A stretch of DNA of 6,651 bases from assembly GCA_934247335.1 (NCBI GenBank), contig CAKQJJ010000072.1:1-6651 (forward strand), read 5' to 3'. The notes under the pieces were generated by a model. The model was not told the DNA's origin, did not search any database, and saw only the letters and a program-made list of their open reading frames with translations. This DNA comes from an uncultured Clostridia bacterium. GTDB lineage: Bacteria > Bacillota > Clostridia > Christensenellales > Pumilibacteraceae. Positions within the stretch are counted from its first letter, which is position 1. Every line of letters starts with the position of its first letter. Below are positions 1 through 5,907 of the stretch, in pieces. A program made the translations under genes and the position numbers.

Positions 1-113
1 ACAAGGACCAGAAACACGAGGACCTGACCGATAAGTCCGTACAAAAGCATATCTCCTATCGGCGGCTTCGAGTTTGCGCTTGCCGCGCACACGAGATTCA
101 ATAACGAGTTCAT
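1..113 (-). CDS. Sodium-pump decarboxylase gamma subunit (OadG-like), N-terminal part
   Basis: This is a partial gene running off the left edge; 37 codons are visible. The ATG at 113-111 lies 5 bases after the carboxyltransferase stop codon, with an AGAGG Shine-Dalgarno inside the last codons of that gene, so the two are probably translated together. The visible protein begins MNSLLNLVCAAS, then has a short polar stretch (NSKPPIGD), then a hydrophobic segment starting LLYGLIGQVLVFLVLV. OadG-family subunits are small proteins with one N-terminal transmembrane helix preceded by a Gly-rich 'YGLxGxxxVF' turn, and this matches well. In known systems the gamma subunit holds together the carboxyltransferase, biotin carrier and sodium-translocating beta subunit at the membrane. 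The family call rests on the helix motif and on position; the cytoplasmic tail is not visible. Confidence 0.72.
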   Translation of the reverse strand, partial: MNSLLNLVCAASANSKPPIGDMLLYGLIGQVLVFLVL

Positions 114-118
114 ATTCG

Positions 119-1495
119 TTACCTCTTATTGATATACGCCTGCAAAGCGGCGATTGCGTACTGGCGGGTAAGATCCTTGTCTATAACGTTGTCGAGATAG
201 CCCTTTTCGGCAACCACGACGGCAGACATATTTTCCTCTTCGTAAGCAGCGGCGAATTCCTTTTCGGCTTTCTGTTTGTCGTCGGCTTTCGCAATCCGAT
301 CGCCGTAAACCAAAAGCGCGCTCTTTTCGCCGTCCAGCATGCCTATGCGGGCTTCTTCCCACGCGATTACGTAATCGTAAACGTTTTTGTTGGCGAATGC
401 GATATAAGCGGAACCCAGAGCGTTTCCGGTGATGATCGAAATTTTTTCGATAGACGAAACGTTGAGAGCATACATCATTTCGCCCACGCCTTTAATAAGC
501 GAGTCCTGGCATTTAAGGCAGTTTGCCGCGCCCTTGCAATCAACGAGGTTGACGAGCGGCATTCCGAGACTTTCAAGAGTATTGATAAGGTCGGTTACCT
601 TTTCGGTTGCCTTGCAGGACAGGTATCCGTCTTTTGCGGCTGCGTTGTTTGCAACTACGCCCACAGCAATACCGTTAAGTCTGGCAAATCCGGTTGCAAC
701 GTCGCTTGCAAAATTCTTTTTGATTTCAAGGAACGAGTCTTTGTCGAACACCTGCCCAATAACGTCATACACGCCGGGATTTGCGGCAAACGCACACGTT
801 CTGTTTCCGTCGTCTTCGGTTTCGGTCACGGGGAACTGAGTGAAATCTATCAGTTTTCCGAGCAATACTTTCAGTTCGTCGTCGTTTTTAACCGTAAACG
901 AGCTTACTCCGCTGTCCGCCATAACGGCTGCCGTTCCCACTTTTGAAACGTCGGTGCCCGACTGAGCCGCGAGAATGAGCGGACTTGTCGTTGCGGTTAC
1001 GCTGTTTTCGTAACAAATCGTAAAATCGCAGAAAGCGGGCAGATATGCGAGCGAGCCGAAATCGTTACCCTTGATAACGAGCGTGGTGGGGACTATTCCG
1101 TAAGCCTCCGAAAACGCCTTTACTATTTTTCCGTAGCCTTCGAGAGCTTCGATACCCTCGGCGAAACGAGCGCCTTCGGTGTCCAGTACACCGATAACGG
1201 GTGCGTCGGATTTTACGGCGGAATTTACGCATTTTGCGATTTTTTCGGCGTTTTTCTTACCGATTCCTCCCAAAAGCGTTTTTCCGTTTATCGCAAAAAT
1301 TCCCACCTGTACGTCGTTGATTGCGGCAAAACCGCTTACGACGCCTTCCCCCGCGGCATAACCGAGTGACGTGCCCGAACCGATAAACTTATCCGCTTCG
1401 ACGAAAGACGCCTCGTCGGTGATCGCGTTTATAAACGAAACGACGTCGGCATTTCCGGCAGCAACCGCTTTATCGAGTTCTGTCAAACTTTTCAT
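119..1495 (-). CDS. Divergent biotin-dependent carboxyltransferase (methylmalonyl-/glutaconyl-CoA decarboxylase alpha-type)
   Basis: 458 residues with the two crotonase-like halves of the acyl-CoA carboxyltransferase family (PF01039). The first half (about 25-220) has the 'EASFVE' entry strand, a GEGVVSG segment near 49-55, TEGARFAEG at 106-114 (family usually SGGARIQEG) and FGSLAYLPAF at 146-155. The second half (about 240-455) has GFARLNG at 269-275, LGSAY at 360-364 and a C-terminal 'AEKGYLDNVID' segment. Family members move a carboxyl group between an acyl-CoA and biotin. In decarboxylases this is coupled to sodium export, and the OadG-like gene immediately downstream favours that role here. 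The protein is shorter than typical alpha subunits (slightly over 500 residues) because the basic N-terminal helical region is missing. The Gly-Gly pairs expected at the two oxyanion holes read Gly-Ser (147-148 and 361-362). The start is supported by AGGAGGT at 1503-1509, 7 bases upstream. The exact acyl-CoA substrate cannot be named; the carboxyltransferase fold call is firm. Confidence 0.85.
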   Translation of the reverse strand: MKSLTELDKAVAAGNADVVSFINAITDEASFVEADKFIGSGTSLGYAAGEGVVSGFAAINDVQVGIFAINGKTLLGGIGKKNAEKIAKCVNSAVKSDAPVIGVLDTEGARFAEGIEALEGYGKIVKAFSEAYGIVPTTLVIKGNDFGSLAYLPAFCDFTICYENSVTATTSPLILAAQSGTDVSKVGTAAVMADSGVSSFTVKNDDELKVLLGKLIDFTQFPVTETEDDGNRTCAFAANPGVYDVIGQVFDKDSFLEIKKNFASDVATGFARLNGIAVGVVANNAAAKDGYLSCKATEKVTDLINTLESLGMPLVNLVDCKGAANCLKCQDSLIKGVGEMMYALNVSSIEKISIITGNALGSAYIAFANKNVYDYVIAWEEARIGMLDGEKSALLVYGDRIAKADDKQKAEKEFAAAYEEENMSAVVVAEKGYLDNVIDKDLTRQYAIAALQAYINKR

Positions 1496-1563
1496 TAAAA
1501 GTACCTCCTGTTGCCTTTTATTTTATGATAATATAAGAATAAATCCAAATTCTCACGTATACT

Positions 1564-1592
1564 ATGATACACCCATTCGGTTCAATTGTCAA
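1564..1592 (-). promoter_or_regulatory. Sigma-A promoter for the carboxyltransferase unit
   Basis: On the minus strand, TTGACA (1592-1587) is separated by exactly 17 bases from TATCAT (1569-1564), one mismatch from TATAAT. Transcription would start near 1557, giving a leader of about 60 bases that is AT-rich, shows no convincing riboswitch fold, and ends in the strong AGGAGGT site at 1509-1503. The promoter sits just downstream of the terminator of the preceding operon, which marks a new transcription unit. Confidence 0.8.
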
Positions 1593-1623
1593 GTAATCGG
1601 CGCACACTTTTTCGTTTTAAAGT

Positions 1624-1658
1624 AAAAAGAGAGAAGATTTAGTGTTTCTTCTCTCTTT
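1624..1658 (-). terminator. Rho-independent terminator after the rluB-type gene
   Basis: A perfect 12-base inverted repeat (1626-1637 with 1647-1658, arms AAAGAGAGAAGA and TCTTCTCTCTTT) encloses a 9-base loop. Read on the minus strand it finishes in TTTTT and then ACTTT. It begins about 50 bases after the pseudouridine synthase stop codon and precedes the promoter at 1592, so it closes the long operon. The stem has few G-C pairs, so termination may be incomplete and some read-through into the carboxyltransferase unit is possible. Confidence 0.8.
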
Positions 1659-1707
1659 ATTATACAAAACCATACAATACGTAGTGTTTATATCCGGTCA
1701 AGCGTTG

Positions 1708-2421
1708 TCAGATAAGGCTTAAATATTCGATTTCATCGGGGCGAAGTTCGCGCACGGTGCCTCTCGTAACGCCGCCCAGGCGTATCTCGCCTATCGAAAC
1801 GCGTTTTAAGAACACAACCTCTTTCTCCACGCTTTCAAACATCTTTCTCACCTGGCGGTTTCTGCCTTCGCTTATCGTAACTTCGATGCGAGAAAAACGT
1901 TCGTCCTTTTCCAGTGCTTTTACCTTGCACTTTTTGGTCATAACGCCGTCTATCATAACGCCCTTGCGCAGCTTTGCAAGATCGGCTTCGGGTACTATTC
2001 CTTCAACCTTAGCAACGTAAGTTTTGGTGATTTCGTGACTGGGGTGCGACAGTTTTTGAGAAAGATCGCCGTCGGTGGTGAGTATAAGCAGTCCTTCGGT
2101 GTCGTAATCAAGTCTGCCCACCGGGAAAATACGCTTATCGCGATATTTTTCGGGCAAAAGATCCAATACCGTTTTTCTGCCCTTGTCGTCGCTGGTAGTG
2201 CAGACGTAGCCCTTGGGCTTGTTCATTTTCAGATAAATATGTTTATTGATGGGGTGAACGATTTTACCGTTAACCGTCACTCTCGAATTTTCGATATCGA
2301 CGTCGGTGGACAATTCGGTAACTTTTTTGCCGTCCACCGTAACTTTTCCGGCAAGAACCAGTTCTTCGCTTTTTCTTCTGCTTGCAACCCCGCACTCGGC
2401 GAGATACTTGTTTATTCTCAT
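1708..2421 (-). CDS. rluB: rRNA pseudouridine synthase, RsuA/RluB family
   Basis: 237 residues, normal for the family. An S4 RNA-binding domain occupies about 1-48 (MRINKYLAECGVASRR, then VLAGKVTVDGK). The catalytic domain follows, with the signature GRLDYDTEGLL at 102-112, where Asp105 is the expected catalytic aspartate. Further conserved blocks are KTYVAKVEG at 133-141 and EGRNRQVRKMF at 185-195. Proteins of this type convert a uridine of rRNA to pseudouridine; RluB acts on helix 90 of 23S rRNA and RsuA on 16S rRNA. The position downstream of scpA-scpB and a carboxypeptidase gene matches Bacillus rluB, so RluB is favoured over RsuA, but the sequence alone does not separate them fully. A GAGAGG site just upstream supports the ATG. 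A 43-base gap separates it from the carboxypeptidase gene. It is the last gene before the terminator at 1624-1658. Confidence 0.9.
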   Translation of the reverse strand: MRINKYLAECGVASRRKSEELVLAGKVTVDGKKVTELSTDVDIENSRVTVNGKIVHPINKHIYLKMNKPKGYVCTTSDDKGRKTVLDLLPEKYRDKRIFPVGRLDYDTEGLLILTTDGDLSQKLSHPSHEITKTYVAKVEGIVPEADLAKLRKGVMIDGVMTKKCKVKALEKDERFSRIEVTISEGRNRQVRKMFESVEKEVVFLKRVSIGEIRLGGVTRGTVRELRPDEIEYLSLI

Positions 2422-2464
2422 AAGTCAACCTCTCGGTTTTGTCTACGACGAGAAATTCGTCGAC

Positions 2465-3535
2465 TTATATAATAAACAATTTTTGCGAAAAAATCAACCG
2501 TTTGTCGAGATAAATATTCAGTTTTCCGTTTTCGTCGCCGATTTTGGCGCCGTCGCCAGCTATTTTCACGTCGCATATTCCGTATCCCGGGCGTTCGCTC
2601 CCGTCCTTTTTTACGGGATAACGCACGCTTTCGGTCGTTCCGAGCGCGAACGTTTTGCTACCGCTGCCGTTGCAACAGTACGCAATCGTTCCTTTCGGCG
2701 ACAAATCGCGCATTTCGTAGTTGTCGAACGCGTATTTCATAAGGCGAGAACATTCTTCAAACATAGGTCCGCAATCGAGAGTAACAGCAATAACCGTCAT
2801 GTCGTCGCGGGTTGCGGACGAAACGAGGCACCTTCCCGCTTTTTTGGTGTATCCGGTTTTAACGCCGTTTGCGCCTTCAAACGAAGAAAGCAACTTGTTT
2901 TTATTCAGAATGACCTGTCCGCACTCGTCGCTCGAACGATGAAGAACATATCTTTTGGTGGAAACTATTTTCTTAAACAGCTCGTTGTTCATGGCATACG
3001 CGGTGATTTTTGCAAGATCGGAAGCAGTTGTGTAATGATTGTCGTCGTGCAAACCGTGCGGATTGACAAAGTTTGTTTGATTTGCTCCCGCTTTTTTGGC
3101 TGTTTGATTCATTAGCTTTGCGAAATTTTCCACGTTGCCCGCCGTAAGCACGGCAATCGATACTGCGCAGTCGTTTCCCGAACGCAACATTAGTCCGTAC
3201 AAAAGATCGGAAAAAAGCAGCGTTTCGCCTCTTTTCAGATACAGCGACGAGCCTTCCGTTCCGACGGCACAGTCGGGCACGCGCACTCTTCCGTCGATAT
3301 CCCCGTGATAATTTTCGATTGCCGTAATGCACGTCGCAATCTTGGTAGTGCTTGCCATCGGCATTTTTTTATGAGCGCCGTTTTCATACAAAACTCTGCC
3401 CGTAGACTGTTCGATTACTATTTCGTGATAACCTCTTTCGGCATTAACGGTTTTTGATTGCATAGTGCCGAGTACTATGCCAGACATAGTACATAAAATA
3501 GTTAAAAACAGTGCAATTTTAGCTGAAATTTTCAT
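2465..3535 (-). CDS. Serine-type D-alanyl-D-alanine carboxypeptidase (penicillin-binding protein, DacF/DacB type)
   Basis: 356 residues. An N-terminal signal peptide (MKISAK, then a hydrophobic core to about residue 23, with possible cleavage after VNA at 30-32) sends the protein across the membrane. All three motifs of the peptidase S11 family are present: SxxK as STTK at 62-65 (nucleophile Ser62, Lys65), SxN as SGN at 119-121, and KTG at 226-228. The conserved FVNPHGL block starts near 156. Such enzymes remove the terminal D-Ala from peptidoglycan stem peptides and so limit cross-linking. Residues from about 270 form the C-terminal beta-rich domain, but no terminal membrane anchor or amphipathic helix is apparent, so the protein is either released or held by an uncleaved signal. 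The start codon overlaps the ytfJ stop as ATGA, implying coupled translation. Its position corresponds to B. subtilis dacB, which acts on the spore cortex; that role is inference. The mature part holds ten cysteines, which is many for an exported protein. Confidence 0.9.
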   Translation of the reverse strand: MKISAKIALFLTILCTMSGIVLGTMQSKTVNAERGYHEIVIEQSTGRVLYENGAHKKMPMASTTKIATCITAIENYHGDIDGRVRVPDCAVGTEGSSLYLKRGETLLFSDLLYGLMLRSGNDCAVSIAVLTAGNVENFAKLMNQTAKKAGANQTNFVNPHGLHDDNHYTTASDLAKITAYAMNNELFKKIVSTKRYVLHRSSDECGQVILNKNKLLSSFEGANGVKTGYTKKAGRCLVSSATRDDMTVIAVTLDCGPMFEECSRLMKYAFDNYEMRDLSPKGTIAYCCNGSGSKTFALGTTESVRYPVKKDGSERPGYGICDVKIAGDGAKIGDENGKLNIYLDKRLIFSQKLFII

Positions 3536-3897
3536 TTTATCGCTTCTGCTATCATTTTAATGACTTCGGGTACGGCATCCACGATTTTATCGAAAGCGCT
3601 CTTGTCGTTTACGTTTACAAGCTTAATTTCGTCGCCGTTGCTAACCAAAAACGCAAGCGGAGAAACACTCATTCCAACGCCGTTGCCGCCCGCATATTTC
3701 CCGTTTTCGGGCGTGCCGTACTCGCCTCCGCCGCAAACTATCCCCAGCGTTACTTTGCTTATCGGAATGATAACAGCGCCGTTTTCAGCCGTCACGGGCT
3801 TACCCACTACAGTGTTAGCGTCCATAAGTCCTTTTACGTTTTCAAAAACGCTGCACGTCATTCCGTCGATAGATCTTTTTTCGTTTTCAATTATCAC
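3532..3897 (-). CDS. ytfJ: Spore protein YtfJ/GerW family
   Basis: 121 residues beginning with GTG. The Spore_YtfJ family pattern is clear: a short N-terminal helix (SVFENVKGLMD), DANTVVGKPV at 26-35, AVIIPISKVTLG at 41-52, a Gly-rich stretch with CGGGEYG and AGGNGVGMSVSP at 69-80, then LAFLV and a final helix. In B. subtilis this protein is made in the forespore and affects germination, but homologues also occur in bacteria not known to sporulate, so it does not prove sporulation. The GTG start is chosen because AGGAAAGGAG lies 8 bases upstream and no better start fits the conserved N-terminus. The gene overlaps the end of the YtfI-like gene by 11 bases and shares ATGA with the carboxypeptidase gene. 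In B. subtilis ytfI and ytfJ are neighbours, so this pair is conserved. Confidence 0.88.
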   Translation of the reverse strand: MIIENEKRSIDGMTCSVFENVKGLMDANTVVGKPVTAENGAVIIPISKVTLGIVCGGGEYGTPENGKYAGGNGVGMSVSPLAFLVSNGDEIKLVNVNDKSAFDKIVDAVPEVIKMIAEAIK

Positions 3898-4402
3898 GAA
3901 TAACTCTCCTTTCCTCCCGTTTGTTTTTCGTCGCGTATCGCAAAAGACACGAGGCGAGAACGGGAACGGATAAGCTTATTATGCCGTCTGCATCGAAAAA
4001 AAATACGTTTTCTCCGTATTCGGGAACGATATTTATCTCCGCGTTTTTCTTTTCGATTAACGGAATAACGTTTACGGCGGTATTTGCCGCGTTTGACAAA
4101 ACCGCAGTAATTACAGCCGTGGCAAAGGCGTCGTTTTTTATTCCCACGACTGCGTTTATCCGCAGGTTTTTAATTATTACGGAAGAAAAAACGTTGCTTT
4201 GTCCGATAAAAGAAACCGCTTTTTGCGGCGGAACTTTGCTTTTTTGCATAATATCCACGACGTCCGCTTTCAGTAAAACGTAGCGAAAAACGCCTATATA
4301 CGCTGTGATATCGCTTTTCAATTTAATCGTAACGCGCACGGAAATGTTTTGAACCGCGCCGATTAAAAAAACGCTTAAAAATAAAAAGACAGCAATTTTC
4401 AT
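3887..4402 (-). CDS. DUF2953 / YtfI-like membrane protein
   Basis: 171 residues from the ATG at 4402. There is one N-terminal hydrophobic helix (about 3-19), then a mostly beta-type region, and a weakly hydrophobic segment near 140-154 followed by a basic tail (KNKREERR). The central pattern fits DUF2953: a hydrophobic strand (IIKNLRINAVVGIKND at 76-91), an alternating Ala-rich helix (92-112), then NIVPEYG at 124-130 and a final IISLSV strand. B. subtilis YtfI, which lies next to ytfJ, belongs to this family; its biochemical role is unknown to me. This copy is shorter than usual members (a little over 200 residues). An in-frame extension to an upstream ATG at 4591 is rejected: it would overlap scpB by about 145 bases with a basic, low-quality peptide, and the signal-like helix begins at 4402. 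The ribosome binding site is weak (AAAGACAG). The family call rests on pattern and on the adjacent ytfJ. Confidence 0.68.
   Translation of the reverse strand: MKIAVFLFLSVFLIGAVQNISVRVTIKLKSDITAYIGVFRYVLLKADVVDIMQKSKVPPQKAVSFIGQSNVFSSVIIKNLRINAVVGIKNDAFATAVITAVLSNAANTAVNVIPLIEKKNAEINIVPEYGENVFFFDADGIISLSVPVLASCLLRYATKNKREERRVIRDN
3906..3915 (-). promoter_or_regulatory. Shine-Dalgarno that fixes the GTG start of ytfJ
   Basis: The minus-strand sequence AGGAAAGGAG ends 8 bases before the GTG at 3897-3895. It lies within the last codons of the upstream YtfI-like gene. It is much stronger than that gene's own ribosome binding site, which suggests YtfJ is made in excess over its partner. Confidence 0.75.
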
Positions 4403-4410
4403 ACTGTCTT

Positions 4411-4439
4411 TATTATGTATTGTATGCGATTTAATATGC
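4411..4439 (-). promoter_or_regulatory. Possible forespore (sigma-G type) promoter before the ytfI-ytfJ pair
   Basis: In the 43-base gap after scpB the minus strand carries GCATA (4439-4435), 17 bases, then CATAATA (4417-4411). This resembles the sigma-F/sigma-G pattern as I recall it (a GnATA-like -35 and a CATAnTA-like -10). The predicted start lies only a couple of bases before the YtfI-like ATG, so that mRNA would be almost leaderless, while ytfJ would keep its strong internal site. The AT-rich gap makes a chance match possible. Confidence 0.3.
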
Positions 4440-4445
4440 CTGCGG

Positions 4446-5120
4446 TCAGGCGTTTTGTTCGCCGTCGATTTTCTGAACCTCTTCGCCCGCAAGAAACTCG
4501 GGAACGTCTTCGTCTTTATCGCTGATTTCAAACTCGTTGTACAGGCTGCCCGAATCGGTTTTGGGCGCTTCGTTTGCTTCGCCGCTTTCAATCACCTGAA
4601 TGGATTGCAAAAGCTGCTCGTAATCGGGCAATTCGTCAAGGCTGGCAATCTGAAACCTTTTAAGGAAATTATCGGTCGTGCCGAAAAGCAAAGGTTTTCC
4701 CACGCCGTCTTTTCTTCCCACAACCTCGATAAGGTCGTGTTTCAACAGCATTTGTACCGTATATTCGCAATTAACGCCTCGTATCTGCTCGATTTCGAGA
4801 CGCGTAACCGGCTGACGATAGGCAACTATCGCCATAGTTTCCATTGCCGCGTTGGAAAGTTCTCTCTCCTTTATCGGATTGAGTACGCAGCTAATAACGT
4901 CGGAATAGTCGGGATTGGAAGCAAGTTGCAATTTATTGTTGAATTTAAGCAGTCTTATTCCGCATTTTCCGCCGTATTTTTTTCCGAGTCTGTCTATGCA
5001 CGCGTTCAGATCCTTATCGCTGACTTCGAGCTGTTGTTTGATATCCGATATCGCAAGTCCGCTGCCCGAAACGAACAGCAAAGCTTCCATTACTTCGTCG
5101 ATTATATCATTGTTAATCAT
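4446..5120 (-). CDS. scpB: Segregation and condensation protein B
   Basis: 224 residues. ScpB is the winged-helix kleisin partner that binds ScpA as a dimer and, with SMC, forms the bacterial condensin that organises and separates chromosomes. The first winged-helix domain spans about 4-82 (MEALLFVSGSGLAISDI, then IRLLKFNNKLQLASNP). The second spans about 86-165 and holds the strongest family block: LSNAAMETMAIVAYRQPVTR at 88-107, then EIEQIRGVN, GRKDGVGKPLLFGTT at 135-149 and FLKRFQIASLDELP. After about residue 170 comes an acidic, low-complexity tail of some 50 residues (rich in Glu, Asp and Ser) that goes beyond the usual family end. The start overlaps the end of scpA by 8 bases, with an AGGA site inside scpA. 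A small GC-rich hairpin (GCCTG-ACCG-CAGGC, 4438-4451) straddles the stop codon. Confidence 0.95.
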   Translation of the reverse strand: MINNDIIDEVMEALLFVSGSGLAISDIKQQLEVSDKDLNACIDRLGKKYGGKCGIRLLKFNNKLQLASNPDYSDVISCVLNPIKERELSNAAMETMAIVAYRQPVTRLEIEQIRGVNCEYTVQMLLKHDLIEVVGRKDGVGKPLLFGTTDNFLKRFQIASLDELPDYEQLLQSIQVIESGEANEAPKTDSGSLYNEFEISDKDEDVPEFLAGEEVQKIDGEQNA

Positions 5121-5904
5121 TTTCTTTTTTCCTGTATAAAGTTATTTCGCCAAACGGCGTATCCTGTTTTGCCGTAAAGAACTGATCTTTAAGCAGTTCC
5201 AGCATGGCCTGAAAAGTCGTGATTATTTCGCTTTTATTGTAGTCGCTGTCAAACAAATCTTCAAACTTAACTTCGTCGTTCATAGAAAAGACTTCTTTGA
5301 TCTGCTCGATTTTTTCGGCAACCGTAAACCGGTCCTTTCGTATACTGCGAAGTTGATTGTCCTTTGATCGTTGCTCGAACTTTCCAAAGAGTTTTTGCAG
5401 CGCTCCGACCAATCCAGATATATTCATATCGCCGAGAACAAGCCGCGGTTTTCCCACTTTATCGTCAGGATCGCGGAAATGAAGTCCAACCGTTTCCTGC
5501 TCCTTCATTTTCACGCTTGCCTCTTTGTAAAGGCGATATTCTTCCAGTCGTCTTATAAGTTCTTTTTCGGGGCTTTCTTCGTCTTCGGGCGGCGGAGCAA
5601 GTTTGGGAAGCATTGCTTTGGATTTAATTTCGATAAGACATGCGGCAACTTCGATAAAATCGCTTGCTTTTTCAAGGTCGAGAGTATCGATATTCGCGAT
5701 ACTTCGCAAATATTGCTCGGTAATTTCGGATAAAAACACGTCCTTTACGTCGATTTTCGCGCGTTTAATCAAAAACCACAACAAATCGAGCGGACCGTCG
5801 AAATTTTCGATTTTCACGACAAACGAATTCTCGTCGTATACGTCCGTGCCTTCGAGCGATTCTATATATTTCTGAATATCGTCTTTTTGTTTAGCGTTTT
5901 CCAT
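5113..5904 (-). CDS. scpA: Segregation and condensation protein A (kleisin)
   Basis: 263 residues, normal length. ScpA is the kleisin subunit that bridges the SMC heads and binds ScpB. The N-terminal SMC-binding part contains KIENFDGPLDLL at 31-42 (family FxGPLDLLL), followed by WFLIKRAKIDVKDVFLSEITEQYL. Next comes the helix SDFIEVAACLIEIKSKAMLP at 81-100, the most conserved kleisin block. A charged Pro/Glu-rich linker (about 103-150) leads to the C-terminal winged-helix region, with IITTFQAMLELLKDQFFTAKQ at about 227-247 and FGEITLY at 251-257. About 28 charged residues precede the first conserved strand, somewhat more than typical. The start is supported by AAGGTGA, which overlaps the last codons of the upstream protease gene; only 3 bases separate the two genes. 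Confidence 0.95.
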   Translation of the reverse strand: MENAKQKDDIQKYIESLEGTDVYDENSFVVKIENFDGPLDLLWFLIKRAKIDVKDVFLSEITEQYLRSIANIDTLDLEKASDFIEVAACLIEIKSKAMLPKLAPPPEDEESPEKELIRRLEEYRLYKEASVKMKEQETVGLHFRDPDDKVGKPRLVLGDMNISGLVGALQKLFGKFEQRSKDNQLRSIRKDRFTVAEKIEQIKEVFSMNDEVKFEDLFDSDYNKSEIITTFQAMLELLKDQFFTAKQDTPFGEITLYRKKEND

Positions 5905-5907
5905 TCG

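Noticed and set aside
34..47. 14-base exact repeat AGTCCGTACAAAAG also found at 3192-3205
   Set aside because: Both copies encode the same peptide LLYGL in two unrelated proteins with the same codons, so this is coincidence in coding sequence rather than a mobile or regulatory repeat.
74..946. Plus-strand open frame of 290 codons opposite the carboxyltransferase gene
   Set aside because: It lies wholly antisense to a well-recognised gene, has no domain-like pattern and no clear ribosome binding site; codon bias of the real gene keeps the opposite frame open.
1496..1560. Possible riboswitch or attenuator in the leader of the carboxyltransferase gene
   Set aside because: The leader is only about 60 bases, AT-rich, and contains only a weak AGAAT/ATTCT pairing; no known riboswitch core is visible.
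2434..2464. Small hairpin (GACGA / TCGTC) between the carboxypeptidase and rluB genes
   Set aside because: The stem is about 5 base pairs and has no T-run after it; it is too weak to call a terminator or regulatory element.
2306..3115. Plus-strand open frame of 269 codons opposite the carboxypeptidase and the start of rluB
   Set aside because: It is antisense to two genes with full catalytic motifs and crosses their junction; it shows no recognisable protein features.
4438..4451. GC-rich 5-base-pair hairpin GCCTG-ACCG-CAGGC at the scpB stop codon
   Set aside because: It lacks a T-run on the minus strand and is very short; it could affect mRNA processing, but nothing in the sequence supports a definite role.
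4403..4591. Upstream in-frame extension of the YtfI-like gene to an ATG at 4591
   Set aside because: It would overlap scpB by about 145 bases, and the added peptide is a basic out-of-frame reading of the scpB tail; the membrane helix starts at the ATG at 4402.
4455..5177. Plus-strand open frame of 240 codons opposite scpB
   Set aside because: It is an antisense shadow of scpB; the minus-strand frame carries all conserved ScpB blocks.
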